A DNA stretch of 5,615 nt from a bacterium. Its GTDB lineage: Bacteria > Bacteroidota > Bacteroidia > Bacteroidales > UBA932. Positions 1-5,615 of this stretch are shown piece by piece. The stretch lies in the NCBI GenBank assembly GCA_004561775.1, contig SFUD01000118.1:1-5615 (forward strand), in the 5' to 3' direction. The position numbers were made by a program, and so were the translations under genes. Within the stretch, counting starts at the first letter, position 1; every line of letters begins with the position of its first letter. The notes beneath the pieces are model-generated. The model had not been told where the DNA came from, did not search any database, and was given only the letters and a program-made list of their open reading frames with translations.

Positions 1-67
1 AGAGGAAGATAAGAAGACCTACCAGCGATATTCCAATCCATACGAATGAATAGATAGTGTTGTCCAT
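1..67 (-). CDS. floA: Partial CDS: N-terminus of a membrane-anchored protein, probably flotillin-like FloA
   Basis: Only the first 22 codons are inside the window; the gene runs off the left edge. Read on the minus strand from the ATG at 67-65, the peptide begins MDNTIYSFVWIGISLVGLLI and is dominated by one hydrophobic segment from about residue 6, as expected of an N-terminal membrane anchor. The start lies 19 nt after the stop of the NfeD gene, so the two are almost certainly co-transcribed. An AGGA sits only 1 nt before the ATG, too close for a normal Shine-Dalgarno; Bacteroidota often do without one. Known of the family: bacterial flotillin-like FloA proteins have a short N-terminal membrane segment followed by a PHB/SPFH domain, organise membrane microdomains, and are commonly encoded next to a short NfeD protein. 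The FloA identity is inferred from this context and the anchor, since no SPFH domain is visible here. Another small membrane protein remains possible. Confidence 0.55.
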   Translation of the reverse strand, partial: MDNTIYSFVWIGISLVGLLIFL

Positions 68-86
68 ATCCTAATAATTTAAATTG

Positions 87-557
87 TTATCCCTTTTTCT
101 CTTCTACAAAGATGCGGTTGCCCTCCATCTCTGTAATAATAACAGCAGCTCCCGGTTCAACAAGGCTGCCTCTTGTGGCCACCTCCACATTAACCTCCCC
201 AAATCTAACCATTCCTCCCGGAGCAAGCCTAGTAACAGCTACACCCTCTGTGCCTCTTGCAAGCCCCTTTTCTGCAGGCGGAGCATCCACCTTAGAACTT
301 ATTTTTGTCTCCAGCGAGAGCCTCTTCCAGGTCTTGCTGCGCATAAGCAGCAAAAGCATAAGAACAAGCAAAACAACTATAGAGCAGGAGACCAGGATGC
401 ATATTCCCGACCCGTACAAATTATAAGAGAGGATGGCAGCGCCAACAAGAGCGGCCAATCCTGCAATGCCGGAGATGCCAAACCCGGGAATGACAAAGAA
501 CTCCATAGCAAGCAACAGAAGTCCCAATAGAATTAAAATTACAAGTAATGCTGTCAT
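87..557 (-). CDS. NfeD family membrane protein (short form)
   Basis: This is a 156-residue protein. Three hydrophobic segments (about residues 3-22, 28-48 and 50-72) are followed by a short basic linker and a soluble C-terminal domain (about 98-153). The first loop has the family motif EFFVIPGFGISGIAG (19-33). The C-terminal part reads as the NfeD OB-fold: GTEGVAVTRLAPGGMVRFG (102-120), then alternating hydrophobic and charged residues ending in GNRIFVEE. The length fits the short NfeD class that lacks the N-terminal ClpP-like serine protease domain of long NfeD proteins. Short NfeD proteins are membrane partners of flotillin/stomatin-type SPFH proteins; no enzymatic activity is expected. It is the middle gene of the leftward operon, 12 nt after the PD40/SPOR-like gene and 19 nt before the probable floA start. 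The family call is secure; the exact cellular role is inferred from partners. Confidence 0.9.
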   Translation of the reverse strand: MTALLVILILLGLLLLAMEFFVIPGFGISGIAGLAALVGAAILSYNLYGSGICILVSCSIVVLLVLMLLLLMRSKTWKRLSLETKISSKVDAPPAEKGLARGTEGVAVTRLAPGGMVRFGEVNVEVATRGSLVEPGAAVIITEMEGNRIFVEEKKG

Positions 558-569
558 AGTTCTCTCTAT

Positions 570-2066
570 TTATCGTTTCTCATCCCTTTGAACAGATATG
601 GTGCCAGTAGAGACAGCCTTTAAGGACTCTGCCAGTTTGGTGGCCTCACCCTCCTTTGCAAATGGTCCGATAACATATACTGGTTTGCCGTCTGCCGTTG
701 TCTTGGCTATATCTTTTGTTGTCTGCTCCTGAATAATCTTAATAAGAGCCGCCGGCATTGGACCGGAGTAGCCCTCAATTATTACCTTATATACAAAATT
801 TACACCCCTCTTCTCCATAGCCCTGGCTGTGGTAAGATTAATCTTTTTGCCGGCATTATATGCCACAACGGATGCGCTTGGGAAGCCCCCCTTCTTTACC
901 CTCTTTAGAGCCTCCGCCGCCTCTGTGTAGGTGTTGAAGAGGCCTGCATAGTAGTAGTAGTATTTAGAATTTGACGACACCCGCTCAAAGACAGGAGAGA
1001 TGCCCTTCAGGTTCTTCTCCGTTGCAGCCCTGGAGAGGGTAACCAGATGTATTTGAAATACAAGGTAGTTTGGAAAATCGGAGAGATCTGTAATTGCGGC
1101 CTTCGGGTTCTCTTTATCTATTGTAAATGTATAGTCAATCTTCTGCTTTGGCGCCTCCATATGAATCGCAGGAGTTTGCCCCAGTTCTGCTGTGGTAAAG
1201 AAGGTATCGGGAAGAAGAGCAAGGCCATTGTTGTAATCATAGGCCTGCTGCTCCGAAATGGCCTTGCGGGCAGGGAAGAGGTCGTGCTCCACTTTATAAA
1301 TGTAGAGCGAATCGCGCCCGGTCTCTCTGTTGGAGGCAAAGAGAGCATATTTGCCATCGGGAGTGGGCTGGAACATAAAATCATCTGCCGGGGAGGAGTA
1401 GGGGAAGCCCAGGTTTTGCGGAGTGCCCCACTCGTTGGCAGAGTAGTCCCAGTGGCTCACATATATGTCATAGCCACCCATTCCAAAGAGTCCGTTTGAG
1501 CAGAAGTAGAGGCTGGCGCCATCTGGGGAGAGATATGGGAAGACCTCGTTTCCCGAAGAGACCACGCTGCTGTTCAGCAGCTCCGGCGCGCTCCAAAGGG
1601 TATCTTTAAGCCGGGTGGTGGAGTAGAGGTTCCAGCTGCCCTGCTCGTCCGGCGCGCTGAAGATGAGTCTCTTGGCATCTGCAGGAATCTGTATGTACGA
1701 GAAGGGTGTCTGCACGCTCATCATAGATGCAGGCATCCTGCACCAGCTCTTCTCTGCAAATCCGGGAAATTTTAGAAAAAAGCCATTAATGGAGCATTTC
1801 TGCTTCTCTAGGCAGCGCGGCTCTATTGCATATTCCAGCATTGCCTTGCCATTCAGGCTGTTCACCAGCTTGGTACCGATTGCAATATAGTCTGTGCTAT
1901 CCTTAAGAATATCCCGATATGCATCAATTGCCTCCCCAAATCTGTAGTTGCGGTGCAGCTCCTCTGCCACTCTCTCTCTCTGCTCTCCCGATTGTGCAGA
2001 GGCGGCGCATAGTGAGCCTGTGAAGAGCGCCGAAAGGAGAAGTTTATGCAAATGCCTAATTCTCAT
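570..2066 (-). CDS. Secreted PD40 (TolB-like) beta-propeller protein with C-terminal SPOR-like domains
   Basis: This is a 498-residue protein with an N-terminal signal peptide: basic start, hydrophobic core at residues 8-19, and a likely signal peptidase I site after ASA (22-24). There is no lipobox at Cys20, so it is probably periplasmic rather than a lipoprotein. Residues 28-60 look like a TPR-type helical pair (ELHRNYRFGEAIDAYRDIL). Residues about 128-260 carry three PD40/WD40-like blades: one near RLIFSAPD, one around YLSPDGASLYFCSNG (178-192) followed by GGYDIYVS, and one around PTPDGKYALFASNR (235-248) followed by DSLYIYKV. Residues 333-410 resemble a SPOR-like domain (YYYYYAGLF, then AAEALKRVKKGGFPSASVVAYNAGKKI overall, with the GF/A/V/GK pattern). 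A second, shorter SPOR-like unit spans about 424-493 with YVIGPF. Such architectures are common in Bacteroidota envelope proteins and suggest peptidoglycan or periplasmic partner binding; the specific partner is unknown. It is the first gene of the operon and has its own candidate promoter. No gene name is recognised. Confidence 0.8.
   Translation of the reverse strand: MRIRHLHKLLLSALFTGSLCAASAQSGEQRERVAEELHRNYRFGEAIDAYRDILKDSTDYIAIGTKLVNSLNGKAMLEYAIEPRCLEKQKCSINGFFLKFPGFAEKSWCRMPASMMSVQTPFSYIQIPADAKRLIFSAPDEQGSWNLYSTTRLKDTLWSAPELLNSSVVSSGNEVFPYLSPDGASLYFCSNGLFGMGGYDIYVSHWDYSANEWGTPQNLGFPYSSPADDFMFQPTPDGKYALFASNRETGRDSLYIYKVEHDLFPARKAISEQQAYDYNNGLALLPDTFFTTAELGQTPAIHMEAPKQKIDYTFTIDKENPKAAITDLSDFPNYLVFQIHLVTLSRAATEKNLKGISPVFERVSSNSKYYYYYAGLFNTYTEAAEALKRVKKGGFPSASVVAYNAGKKINLTTARAMEKRGVNFVYKVIIEGYSGPMPAALIKIIQEQTTKDIAKTTADGKPVYVIGPFAKEGEATKLAESLKAVSTGTISVQRDEKR
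948..962 (-). repeat. Tyrosine codon run (trinucleotide repeat) inside the PD40/SPOR-like gene
   Basis: Five consecutive tyrosine codons, four TAC and one TAT, encode Tyr369-Tyr373 at the first conserved strand of the first SPOR-like domain. On the plus strand this appears as repeated GTA triplets. The aromatic-rich strand before Ala-Gly is normal for this fold; the near-perfect triplet repetition is the unusual part. Confidence 0.8.
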
Positions 2067-2086
2067 AACGTAGAAAATATTTAGAA

Positions 2087-2118
2087 CAAAGATACAAAAT
2101 CTTTATATATCGGGAAAA
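2087..2118 (-). promoter_or_regulatory. Candidate Bacteroidota promoter for the leftward operon
   Basis: On the minus strand TATCTTTG (plus 2094-2087) matches the Bacteroidota primary-sigma -7 consensus TAnnTTTG exactly. Twenty nucleotides upstream is TTTT (plus 2118-2115), a weak match to the -33 TTTG element. Transcription would start near 2081, giving a leader of only about 15 nt before the ATG at 2066. The assignment rests on consensus and position, not on mapped transcripts. Confidence 0.65.
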
Positions 2119-2131
2119 AATTGTAATTTTG
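2102..2131 (+). promoter_or_regulatory. Candidate Bacteroidota promoter for secDF
   Basis: TAATTTTG at 2124-2131 matches the Bacteroidota -7 consensus TAnnTTTG exactly. TTTA at 2102-2105, 18 nt upstream, is a three-of-four match to the -33 TTTG element. Transcription would start near 2137, giving a leader of about 50 nt that is A/T-rich and lacks a Shine-Dalgarno motif, as is usual in this phylum. The element overlaps the promoter proposed for the opposite strand. Confidence 0.65.
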
Positions 2132-2186
2132 CACTCTATTGTGGAAACCCGTAACTGAATATTAACAATTTAAAAATAGTTTATAT

Positions 2187-3881
2187 ATGCAAAGTAAAGG
2201 CGCCATCAAATTAGTGGCAATCTTAATCGCACTGGCCTGCTTGTATCAGCTCTCTTTCACTTGGGCTACAAAACATCAGGAGAATAAGAGTGCGGAGTAT
2301 GCGGAGAGGGCGGTTGAGGCAATGAAGGCCAGCCCGGAGTACGCTAAAGTTCCGGAGGTGGACAAGGCTTACTTTTTGGACTCGCTCCGTAAGGAGAAAT
2401 CAAGAAATTATCTGGATTCTGTCTCAGCGCAGAAGGTTTATCTTGGCTTTACCTACAAAGAGGTAAAAGAGAAGGAGATTAACCTTGGTCTGGACCTCAA
2501 GGGCGGTATGAACGTAATGCTCCAGGTTCAGGTTAGAGACCTTATCAAGGCTCTTGCAGATAACAACGAGTCAGAGGAGTTTACAAAGGCATTGGACCTT
2601 GCAGGCAAGAGAGAGTTGGAGACACGTCAGGACTATATCACTCTCTTTGCAGAGGCTTGGAACGAGGTTGGCGGAGGAAAGCGTCTCTCAAGCATCTTTG
2701 GCACATATGAGATGAGGGAGAAGATTAAGCCGGAGACTTCAGACGAGGAGGTTATAAAGGTTATCCGCGCAGAGGCGGAGAGCGCCGTTGCCAATTCGTT
2801 CAACGTGTTGAGAAACCGTATAGACCGTTTTGGTGTAACACAGCCAAATATTCAGCGCATTGGCAATACAGGCCGTATTCTTGTGGAGCTCCCTGGCGTA
2901 AAGGAGCCGGAGCGTGTAAGAAAACTCCTTCAGGGAACTGCTTCTCTGGAGTTCTGGACAACCTACGAGAATCAGGAGATTTATCCATATCTTGCAGAGG
3001 CAAACACCCTTCTGAGAAGAATGGGTGAGGATGAGGAGGCAGAGGCTGCCGCAACTGCTGATGCTGCTGCTACTGCTGCTGATGCTGCTGCTCCCAATGC
3101 TGTTGCTCCAGAGGCTGCCGCAGAGGCTGCACAGGATTCAACAGTTCAGGCTCTTGAGGCTGCCGATTCTCTCTCAAAGGATGAGGCTGCCTTCATAAAG
3201 GCAAATCCTCTCTTTGCTTACCTTAGCCCTAACCAGAGCAACGGTCAGCTTATGCAGGGCGCTTGCATTGGTTTTGCGCACTATAAGGATACAGCAAAGA
3301 TTAACAAGATGCTTGCCCTTCCTCAGGTTAAGGCTCTCTTCCCTTCAGAGTTCATCCCTATGTGGACAGTCAAGGCTTCTGATTGGGACAAGACAGGAAG
3401 CCTCTTTGAACTGGTTGCAATTAAGGCAAGTTCTAGAGACGGCAAGGCTCCTCTGGATGGTGGTGTTGTTTCAGACGCTCGTGTCTCTTACGGCAACACA
3501 GGTGGAGCTCCATCTGTAAGCATGTCTATGAATGCAGAGGGTGCGCGTGTATGGGCAAGACTTACTGCAGACAATATCGGCAAGCAGATTGCAATTGTGC
3601 TGGACGGTATGGTTTACTCTTATCCGAGAGTAAACGGTGAGATATCGGGAGGAAACTCAGAGATTACAGGAAACTTCACAGTTACAGAGGCAGAGGACCT
3701 TTCAAATGTGCTTAAGTCCGGTAAACTTCCTGCGCCTGCTACAATAGTTCAGGAGCAAGTTGTAGGTCCTTCGCTGGGTAGTGAGTCAATTAATGCAGGT
3801 ATGATTTCGTTCGTAATTGCATTTATCCTTGTGCTTATCTATATGCTCATCTTCTGGAGCTTAGAGCAGGCAAGGCTTTGA
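2187..3881 (+). CDS. secD: SecDF translocase, SecD portion, truncated by a frame break in its membrane domain
   Basis: These 564 codons encode the front of a SecDF fusion, the inner-membrane RND-type protein that uses the proton gradient to help pull preproteins through SecYEG. Seen in order: TM1 (about residues 6-26); a charged periplasmic linker; the SecD hallmark LGLDLKGG (100-107); the P1 domain with RNRIDRFGV (209-217) and VELPGV (233-238); an Ala-rich stretch (286-327); the rest of P1 with DGMVYSYPRVNGEISGG (473-489); VGPSLG (526-531); and TM2 (about 538-557). The family then continues with TM3 and TM4, including a conserved Asp-Ala-Asn motif. Here the frame instead runs through seven unrelated residues (SLEQARL) to a TGA at 3879-3881. 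Normal members are single chains of roughly 1000 residues, so this is a truncated product. The ATG at 2187 is chosen because TM1 follows at once and an exact -7 element lies upstream. As drawn, the product should not work as SecD. Confidence 0.93.
   Translation: MQSKGAIKLVAILIALACLYQLSFTWATKHQENKSAEYAERAVEAMKASPEYAKVPEVDKAYFLDSLRKEKSRNYLDSVSAQKVYLGFTYKEVKEKEINLGLDLKGGMNVMLQVQVRDLIKALADNNESEEFTKALDLAGKRELETRQDYITLFAEAWNEVGGGKRLSSIFGTYEMREKIKPETSDEEVIKVIRAEAESAVANSFNVLRNRIDRFGVTQPNIQRIGNTGRILVELPGVKEPERVRKLLQGTASLEFWTTYENQEIYPYLAEANTLLRRMGEDEEAEAAATADAAATAADAAAPNAVAPEAAAEAAQDSTVQALEAADSLSKDEAAFIKANPLFAYLSPNQSNGQLMQGACIGFAHYKDTAKINKMLALPQVKALFPSEFIPMWTVKASDWDKTGSLFELVAIKASSRDGKAPLDGGVVSDARVSYGNTGGAPSVSMSMNAEGARVWARLTADNIGKQIAIVLDGMVYSYPRVNGEISGGNSEITGNFTVTEAEDLSNVLKSGKLPAPATIVQEQVVGPSLGSESINAGMISFVIAFILVLIYMLIFWSLEQARL
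3036..3131 (+). repeat. Alanine-codon low-complexity tract within secD
   Basis: The stretch is dominated by GCT and GCC codons interrupted by GAT, GAG and ACT, giving an Ala/Asp/Thr/Glu-rich segment of about 40 residues (roughly 284-316) inside the periplasmic P1 domain. The reading frame stays intact across it. It looks like a flexible acidic/Ala-rich insertion between conserved blocks, in a place where SecDF homologues vary in length, and its repetitive DNA could change length by slippage. Confidence 0.75.
3857..3880 (+). other. Frame-breaking deletion junction in secDF
   Basis: Left of here, in the secD frame, the protein reads to YMLIFW, the end of TM2. Right of here, in the frame of the downstream half (codons starting at 3857), it reads ELRAGKALRLAIKDGY, the conserved loop just before TM5. 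In E. coli SecD about 58 residues lie between the equivalent points. Codon phases (starts at 0 mod 3 on the left, 2 mod 3 on the right) require a missing length of 3k+1 nt, about 172 or 175. The breakpoint cannot be placed exactly without an intact homologue. Confidence 0.85.
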
Positions 3882-5101
3882 GGCTGGCAATTAAGGATGG
3901 TTATAACAATGCATACTCTGCAATTATAGATGGTAACCTTACCACAATCATTACAGGTATTGTGCTCTTTGCCTTTGGTTCAGGTCCGGTTCAGGGATTT
4001 GCTACAACTCTGGTAATAGGTATCATAACCTCTATGCTTACCTCAATCTTCATTACAAGACTCATATTTGAGGCAAAACTTGCAAAGAACAAGAACATTA
4101 CCTTCGACAACTCTATTTCTCGCAACTTCCTTAAGAATACAAAGATTGACTTCGTTAAGGCGCGCAAACTCTGCTACGGAATCTCTCTTGCAGTGGTTAT
4201 CGTATCGGTTGCTTCCATTGCATTCAAAGGCTTCTCTTATGGTGTTGACTTTACAGGAGGTAGAACATTTGTTCTCCGCTTCGACAAGGATGTTACACCG
4301 GAGCAGATTCGTGAGCTTGCAAACAACGAGTTTGGAGAGACTGTTGAGGTTAAGCAGTTTGGTGGCGCAAGCCAGATGAAGATTACCACAAAGTACAAGA
4401 TTACAGACAACTCTGCAGAGGTTGACAAAGAGGTTGAGAGCAAACTCTACAATGCTCTTAAGGGTTGCTTTGCACAGGAGATGACATTTGAGGAGTTTAC
4501 CTCTACAGTAGATAACCCTAACGGTATCATCAGCTCCGACAAGGTTGGTCCTACAATTGCAAATGATATTAAGAGAGATGCGGTAATTGCAGTTATCATT
4601 GCTCTTATAGCAATCTTCTGCTACATTGCAGTACGATTCAAGAACTGGACTTGGGGTGCCGGCGGTCTTGTGGCGCTTGTTCACGACTCCGTAATAGTGA
4701 TAGGTTTCTTCTCACTCTTCTCTGGCATTCTTCCATTCAGCCTGGATGTGGACCAGACCTTCATTGCTGCGGTACTTACCATTATCGGTTACTCAATTAA
4801 CGATACAGTGGTTATCTTTGACCGTATCCGTGAGTACAAGACCCTCTATCCTAAGAGAGATCTTAAGGAGAATGTTAACCTTGCGCTTAACAGTACATTG
4901 GCCAGAACCGTAAACTCATCAGGTACAACCCTGGTTGTAATGTTGGCAATTGCGCTCTTTGGCGGCGAGGTAATCAGAGGATTTGCAGTAGCTCTCATCG
5001 TTGGTATACTTGTAGGTACTTACTCATCAGTATTTGTAGGTACACCTATTATGTACGACCTCAACGAGCGTAAGGCAAAGAAAGAAGAACTTAAGAAATA
5101 G
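3878..5101 (+). CDS. secF: SecDF translocase, end of SecD membrane domain plus SecF portion
   Basis: The open frame encodes the C-terminal part of SecDF. Residues 1-67 are the last SecD helices (TM5 around NLTTIITGIVLF, TM6 around FATTLVIGIITSMLTSIFITRLIF). The SecF half follows: its first helix (about 100-117), the hallmark GVDFTGG (122-128), the periplasmic P4 domain (about 130-222), VGPTI (223-227), four or five helices, the conserved IGYSINDTVVIFDRIRE (303-319), LARTVNSS (341-348) and a basic tail. These are the segments carrying the SecF-side residues linked to proton coupling. The start at TTG 3878 is only formal: family similarity extends upstream in the same frame to about 3857 and no ATG exists there, so this is the continuation of secD after a frame break. 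The TTG overlaps the secD TGA by 3 nt, so weak re-initiation is conceivable. Apart from the junction there is no sign of decay. Confidence 0.92.
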   Translation: MRLAIKDGYNNAYSAIIDGNLTTIITGIVLFAFGSGPVQGFATTLVIGIITSMLTSIFITRLIFEAKLAKNKNITFDNSISRNFLKNTKIDFVKARKLCYGISLAVVIVSVASIAFKGFSYGVDFTGGRTFVLRFDKDVTPEQIRELANNEFGETVEVKQFGGASQMKITTKYKITDNSAEVDKEVESKLYNALKGCFAQEMTFEEFTSTVDNPNGIISSDKVGPTIANDIKRDAVIAVIIALIAIFCYIAVRFKNWTWGAGGLVALVHDSVIVIGFFSLFSGILPFSLDVDQTFIAAVLTIIGYSINDTVVIFDRIREYKTLYPKRDLKENVNLALNSTLARTVNSSGTTLVVMLAIALFGGEVIRGFAVALIVGILVGTYSSVFVGTPIMYDLNERKAKKEELKK

Positions 5102-5110
5102 CAAACCGCA

Positions 5111-5130
5111 AACAACCATAACAGGTTGTT
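5111..5130 (+). other. Perfect 7-bp hairpin just after secDF
   Basis: AACAACC (5111-5117) and GGTTGTT (5124-5130) form a perfect 7-bp stem with a 6-nt loop, beginning 10 nt after the stop codon. No T-run follows, so it is not an intrinsic terminator by itself. It may stabilise the transcript 3' end or assist the terminator that follows. Confidence 0.6.
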
Positions 5131-5139
5131 AATAAACAG

Positions 5140-5189
5140 GAGGGTGACCCGCAAGTCCTAGATGGCTTAGGGGTCACTCTCTTTTTTTT
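5140..5189 (+). terminator. Strong intrinsic terminator of secDF
   Basis: GAGGGTGACCC (5140-5150) pairs with GGGTCACTCTC (5171-5181) over 11 bp with one G-U pair. Inside the loop AAGTC (5153-5157) can pair with GGCTT (5164-5168), extending the helix after a small internal loop. Eight T residues follow directly (5182-5189). It lies about 40 nt after the secDF stop. The T-run is on the plus strand, so it serves the rightward transcript. Confidence 0.9.
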
Positions 5190-5217
5190 GTGCCGTAATG
5201 CCTTCCTGCGGTTGCCG

Positions 5218-5506
5218 GCCAGCAGCTCCGCTACGCTCCTGCCAGCAACTCTGCCACGGCGCCCCGGCCAGCAGTATCTCTGCCACTGCGGTGCCCTAGC
5301 CAGCAACATCTTCCCGATAGCTCTCTGCCACAGTGCCGCCATCCTCTTCGCCATGGCACTCCCGGCCATCAGCTCTGCCTCGGCGCCCAGGCCTGCCATC
5401 AGCTCAGCCACGGCGCCCCGGCTATCCGCTCCGCCCCGGCACCCCCGCCAGCATCTTCCCGATGGCTCTTCGCTGCAGCGCCCCTGCCAGCAACAAACCT
5501 CATCCG
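5218..5506. repeat. Degenerate GC-rich tandem array, 26-nt unit with 39-nt variants
   Basis: About ten head-to-tail copies begin with GCCAGCA or GCCATCA on the plus strand. Approximate copies are 5218-5240 (23 nt), 5241-5266 (26), 5267-5298 (32), 5299-5337 (39), 5338-5364 (27), 5365-5390 (26), a 4-nt filler, 5395-5420 (26), 5421-5446 (26), 5447-5485 (39) and a partial copy 5486-5506. The 26-nt copies at 5241, 5365 and 5395 have 20, 19 and 20 G/C bases; the copy at 5395 matches each of the other two at 23 of 26 positions. The two 39-nt copies share a near-identical insert around CATCTTCCCGATRGCTCT. The unit length is not a multiple of three, so frames change from copy to copy, which argues against coding despite open frames on both strands. 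No function is recognised. Confidence 0.75.
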
Positions 5507-5615
5507 GCAGAGAAGAACTCCGGTTTGGCTAGCAATCTGGCGCACCTGGGCCGGATTTGCTAACTCGCAGCATCGGGATGCGGCCTTTGCCACACCTGAT
5601 AATATATGTGCGCAT
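5507..5615. other. Intergenic tail with no recognised feature
   Basis: I see no gene here. A loose direct repeat is visible, CCGGTTTGGCTAGCA (5520-5534) against CCGGATTTGCTAACT, starting near 5551, with one gap and several mismatches. A short minus-strand frame from the right edge ends at a TAG (5531-5529) after 28 codons; it could be a spurious ORF or the tail of a gene beyond the window. The last bases turn A/T-rich, which may mark the approach to the next gene. Confidence 0.4.

Noticed and set aside
84..530. Plus-strand open frames opposite the NfeD gene
   Set aside because: The minus strand clearly encodes a canonical NfeD protein. The opposite frames are low-complexity with no recognisable domain.
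1047..1499. Plus-strand open frame opposite the PD40/SPOR-like gene
   Set aside because: It lies antisense to the PD40 and SPOR-like coding region, has no promoter or recognisable domain, and is a shadow frame.
3840..3900. Natural separation of secD and secF into two genes
   Set aside because: Naturally split genes divide after SecD TM6. Here the break is between TM2 and TM5, and TM3, TM4 and the conserved Asp motif are gone.
3840..3900. Programmed ribosomal frameshift joining the two secDF frames
   Set aside because: A frameshift could join the frames but could not supply the missing ~58 residues, and I see no convincing slippery heptamer at the junction.
4043..4684. Minus-strand open frame of 213 codons opposite secF
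   Set aside because: It is antisense to a well-conserved SecF coding region, has an odd Cys/Asn-rich composition and matches no family I recognise, so it is a shadow frame.
5091..5411. Minus-strand open frame of 106 codons across the repeat array, with an AELMAG-like repeated peptide
   Set aside because: The apparent peptide repeats come from the GC-rich DNA repeat. The frame runs on through the secDF terminator and ends inside the secDF 3' end; unit lengths shift frame from copy to copy, and no family is recognised.
5218..5506. CRISPR array
   Set aside because: Units are contiguous and degenerate, with no unique spacers between identical repeats, and no cas gene is present in the window.
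5188..5532. Plus-strand open frame of 114 codons over the same array
   Set aside because: It starts with a non-ATG codon inside the terminator T-run, has low-complexity Pro/Ala/Ser composition caused by the repeat, and has no plausible promoter.
5529..5615. Minus-strand frame at the right edge as the start of a small gene
   Set aside because: It is only 28 codons, with no recognisable sequence and no visible leader because it begins at the window edge; it may be chance or the tail of an external gene.

Overview
The window looks like a chromosomal segment of a member of the Bacteroidota, most likely order Bacteroidales. Three things point there: a single-chain SecDF-type translocase gene, a NfeD/FloA-type gene pair preceded by a periplasmic PD40 plus SPOR-like protein, and two promoter elements matching the Bacteroides TAnnTTTG -7 consensus. 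The start codons are preceded by A/T-rich leaders without clear Shine-Dalgarno motifs, which also fits. Genus cannot be decided from the sequence alone.

Layout. Positions 1-2066 hold a leftward three-gene operon: a secreted PD40/SPOR-like protein (570-2066), a short NfeD protein (87-557), and the first 22 codons of a membrane-anchored protein (1-67), probably the flotillin-like FloA that usually follows NfeD. Gaps between genes are 12 and 19 nt. Positions 2067-2186 are a 120-nt divergent intergenic region with two overlapping candidate promoters, one per direction. Positions 2187-5101 hold a rightward secDF locus. Two hairpins follow, the second being a strong intrinsic terminator ending at 5189. 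Positions 5190-5615 carry no credible gene. Most of that stretch (5218-5506) is a degenerate, GC-rich, one-orientation tandem array with a basic unit of 26 nt and 39-nt variants.

The main anomaly is in secDF. The reading frame breaks near 3857, inside the SecD membrane domain. The sequence jumps from the end of the second transmembrane helix directly to the loop before the fifth. About 58 residues expected in the family are missing (TM3, TM4 and the conserved Asp-Ala-Asn motif), and the downstream half is in another frame. The implied deletion is 3k+1 nt, about 172 or 175. Both halves are otherwise well conserved, so this is either a very recent inactivating deletion, a minority variant, or an assembly error.

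Functionally, the leftward operon belongs to envelope or membrane-domain organisation and the rightward gene to proton-driven assistance of Sec export. I see no evidence of a defence system, mobile element, CRISPR array or RNA gene. The two items worth a second look are the secDF lesion and the GC-rich 26/39-nt array behind the terminator.
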